Shown one piece after another: positions 5,262 to 6,043 of a stretch of DNA of 6,043 nt (within the stretch, counting starts at the first letter, position 1; each line of letters starts with the position of its first letter). The stretch spans positions 1 through 6,043 of the forward strand of contig JAQVAJ010000107.1 in assembly GCA_028690885.1 (NCBI GenBank), in the 5' to 3' direction. The position numbers and the translations under genes were made by a program. Under the pieces are notes generated by a model. That model was not told the origin of the DNA and made no database searches. It saw only the letters and a program-made list of their open reading frames with translations. The stretch comes from Clostridia bacterium (GTDB lineage Bacteria; Bacillota; Clostridia; DUPQ01).

Positions 5262-5313
5262 TGACATTAAAACTAACGTCTCCACATGTGATACTTAGGC
5301 TATTTGGGGATCA
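5262..5313. repeat. 52-bp nested-dyad repeat, copy D (right half degenerate)
   Basis: The left half keeps the outer arm TGACATTAA (5262-5270) and the inner arm CGTCTC (5277-5282) at the correct spacing, preceded by TTTTCG as TTTGCG precedes copy C. The right half has lost both matching arms. The centre carries a perfect CACATGTG palindrome. The gap 5353-5461 to its right holds nothing I recognise. Confidence 0.5.
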
Positions 5314-5326
5314 AATTCAAAATCCG

Positions 5327-5352
5327 TAAAAACGCTTGATTTTACAAGCTTT
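5327..5352 (-). terminator. Weak Rho-independent terminator after the metallopeptidase pseudogene
   Basis: On the minus strand AAAGCTTG and CAAGC-G-TTT form a short hairpin with a 6-nt TAAAAT loop, followed by TTTTTA. It lies about 110 bp beyond the stop of the metallopeptidase pseudogene and is in the right orientation to end its transcript. The five-base core stem makes it weak. Confidence 0.45.
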
Positions 5353-5461
5353 CTCAACATTTAATCTATTTCCTGATATCTAATCTATCGCTTCATATAA
5401 GTAGGCTATTCAGACTTTTGCCCTAAAAAAATCTAATTTTGAATATACATTGCTTTATAAA

Positions 5462-6043
5462 TCAGGTACAACATTCAAGGTAGGAGTTCCACTCAACTTT
5501 GATAATTGATATATCAAAATGAATCATCTCATCGAACGTATAGCGTTTATTTAACCATTGAACGAATCTTGCACCAAGGTAATATCCCACATCTGGCTTT
5601 CCATAATAATTGACCCAATCTCCAAAATACCTTTGATTGCTTCGTGACATATTTGCTAAATCATTATTAAAATCTACTTTTATTCTATATATATTGGCGT
5701 CACACCAGTTCATCCATCCATTCACATTCTGATGAAAGAAATTATCATCAGCCATCAATCTTTATTCAAAATACATAGCGATACCTTCCGTGAATAACTG
5801 CCACAGAAATGAATCCGAACCTTTATATTCTCTTGTAAGTACACCATGCTGCATTTGATAAATATGTCCTAATTCATGATAGATTAATCCATACATGGCC
5901 TTTGTATCGCACCAGTCTAATTCAATGATTTTTTCAATTCCCAATAAAACATATTGTTCAGAGTCTAAATTAACAACCCAGCCGGCTCCGTTACATAAGC
6001 CTACATATAGCATGATAGTAGCATTAATAGATTTCCCAAAGGT
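5462..6043 (-). pseudogene. HExxH metallopeptidase-like gene with in-frame stop (5' end outside window)
   Basis: One reading frame runs from the window edge to TGA 5462, broken only by a TAA at 5762-5764. The upstream part has the zinc motif HELGH (codons at 5864-5878) in a typical AMYGLIYHELGHIYQMQHG context, and a downstream FTEGIAMYFE whose first Glu could be the third zinc ligand, as in gluzincin peptidases. After the stop the frame continues as RLMADDNFFHQNVNGW and GYYLGARFVQWL, the expected C-terminal portion. The TAA follows MYFE where I would expect Gln, so a CAA to TAA change is likely. A TTG at 5758 and ATG at 5755 could restart translation but lack a good Shine-Dalgarno sequence, and the fragment would lack the zinc site. 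The frame is open upstream of the Met at 6013, so the gene's start lies beyond the window. Confidence 0.8.

Noticed and set aside
1907..5764. Stop-codon reassignment or programmed readthrough explaining the interrupted frames
   Set aside because: The interruptions use different stops (TAG, TAA) and one needs a frame change as well, while intact genes here end normally in TGA and TAG. Independent gene decay is simpler.

Overview
The window is AT-rich. Every gene lies on the minus strand, each start has a strong Gram-positive Shine-Dalgarno sequence, and the proteins resemble those of gut or anaerobic Clostridia. A low-GC Firmicute, perhaps of the Lachnospiraceae/Clostridiaceae, is the best guess; this is inferred from gene families and codon use, not from a marker gene. 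The stretch is accessory DNA in decay: three genes look intact, three are broken or fragmentary, and the gaps are filled with mobile-element-like repeats.

Read in the direction of transcription (right to left): at the right edge is the 3' part of an HExxH metallopeptidase gene (5462-6043, running out of the window) split by one in-frame TAA. Then come a weak terminator (5327-5352), a degenerate 52-bp repeat (5262-5313), a large terminator-like hairpin (5157-5227) and degenerate direct repeats. Next is an intact serine hydrolase of the class C beta-lactamase/PBP-like family (3991-4983), whose only promoter candidate lies inside those repeats. Beyond it lies a 22-codon relic of a DUF4143-type AAA ATPase gene (3770-3835) that stops where a compact repeat unit begins (about 3439-3759). 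That unit resembles an internally deleted IS21-type element.

Next is a two-gene transcription unit: an intact Fic protein with an N-terminal helix-turn-helix (2304-3194), with three CGG-centred repeats in and above its promoter, followed 13 bp later by a pyroglutamyl-peptidase-like pseudogene (1806-2290). The pseudogene carries a nonsense codon and a one-base deletion, but its catalytic Glu, Cys and His codons are still readable. Another repeat copy (1640-1691, with direct repeats to 1780) separates it from an intact AAA ATPase/DUF4143 gene (156-1457). That gene has its own extended -10 promoter and a perfect 14-bp palindrome in its leader. A fourth repeat copy (101-152) begins just past its stop codon.

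The genes do not form an obvious pathway. The unifying theme is a repeat family: four copies of a 52-bp nested dyad, accompanied by two classes of direct repeats, sit at nearly every gene boundary. The best candidates for something worth following are this repeat family, the probable self-regulating HTH-Fic operator array, and the palindrome in the ATPase leader.
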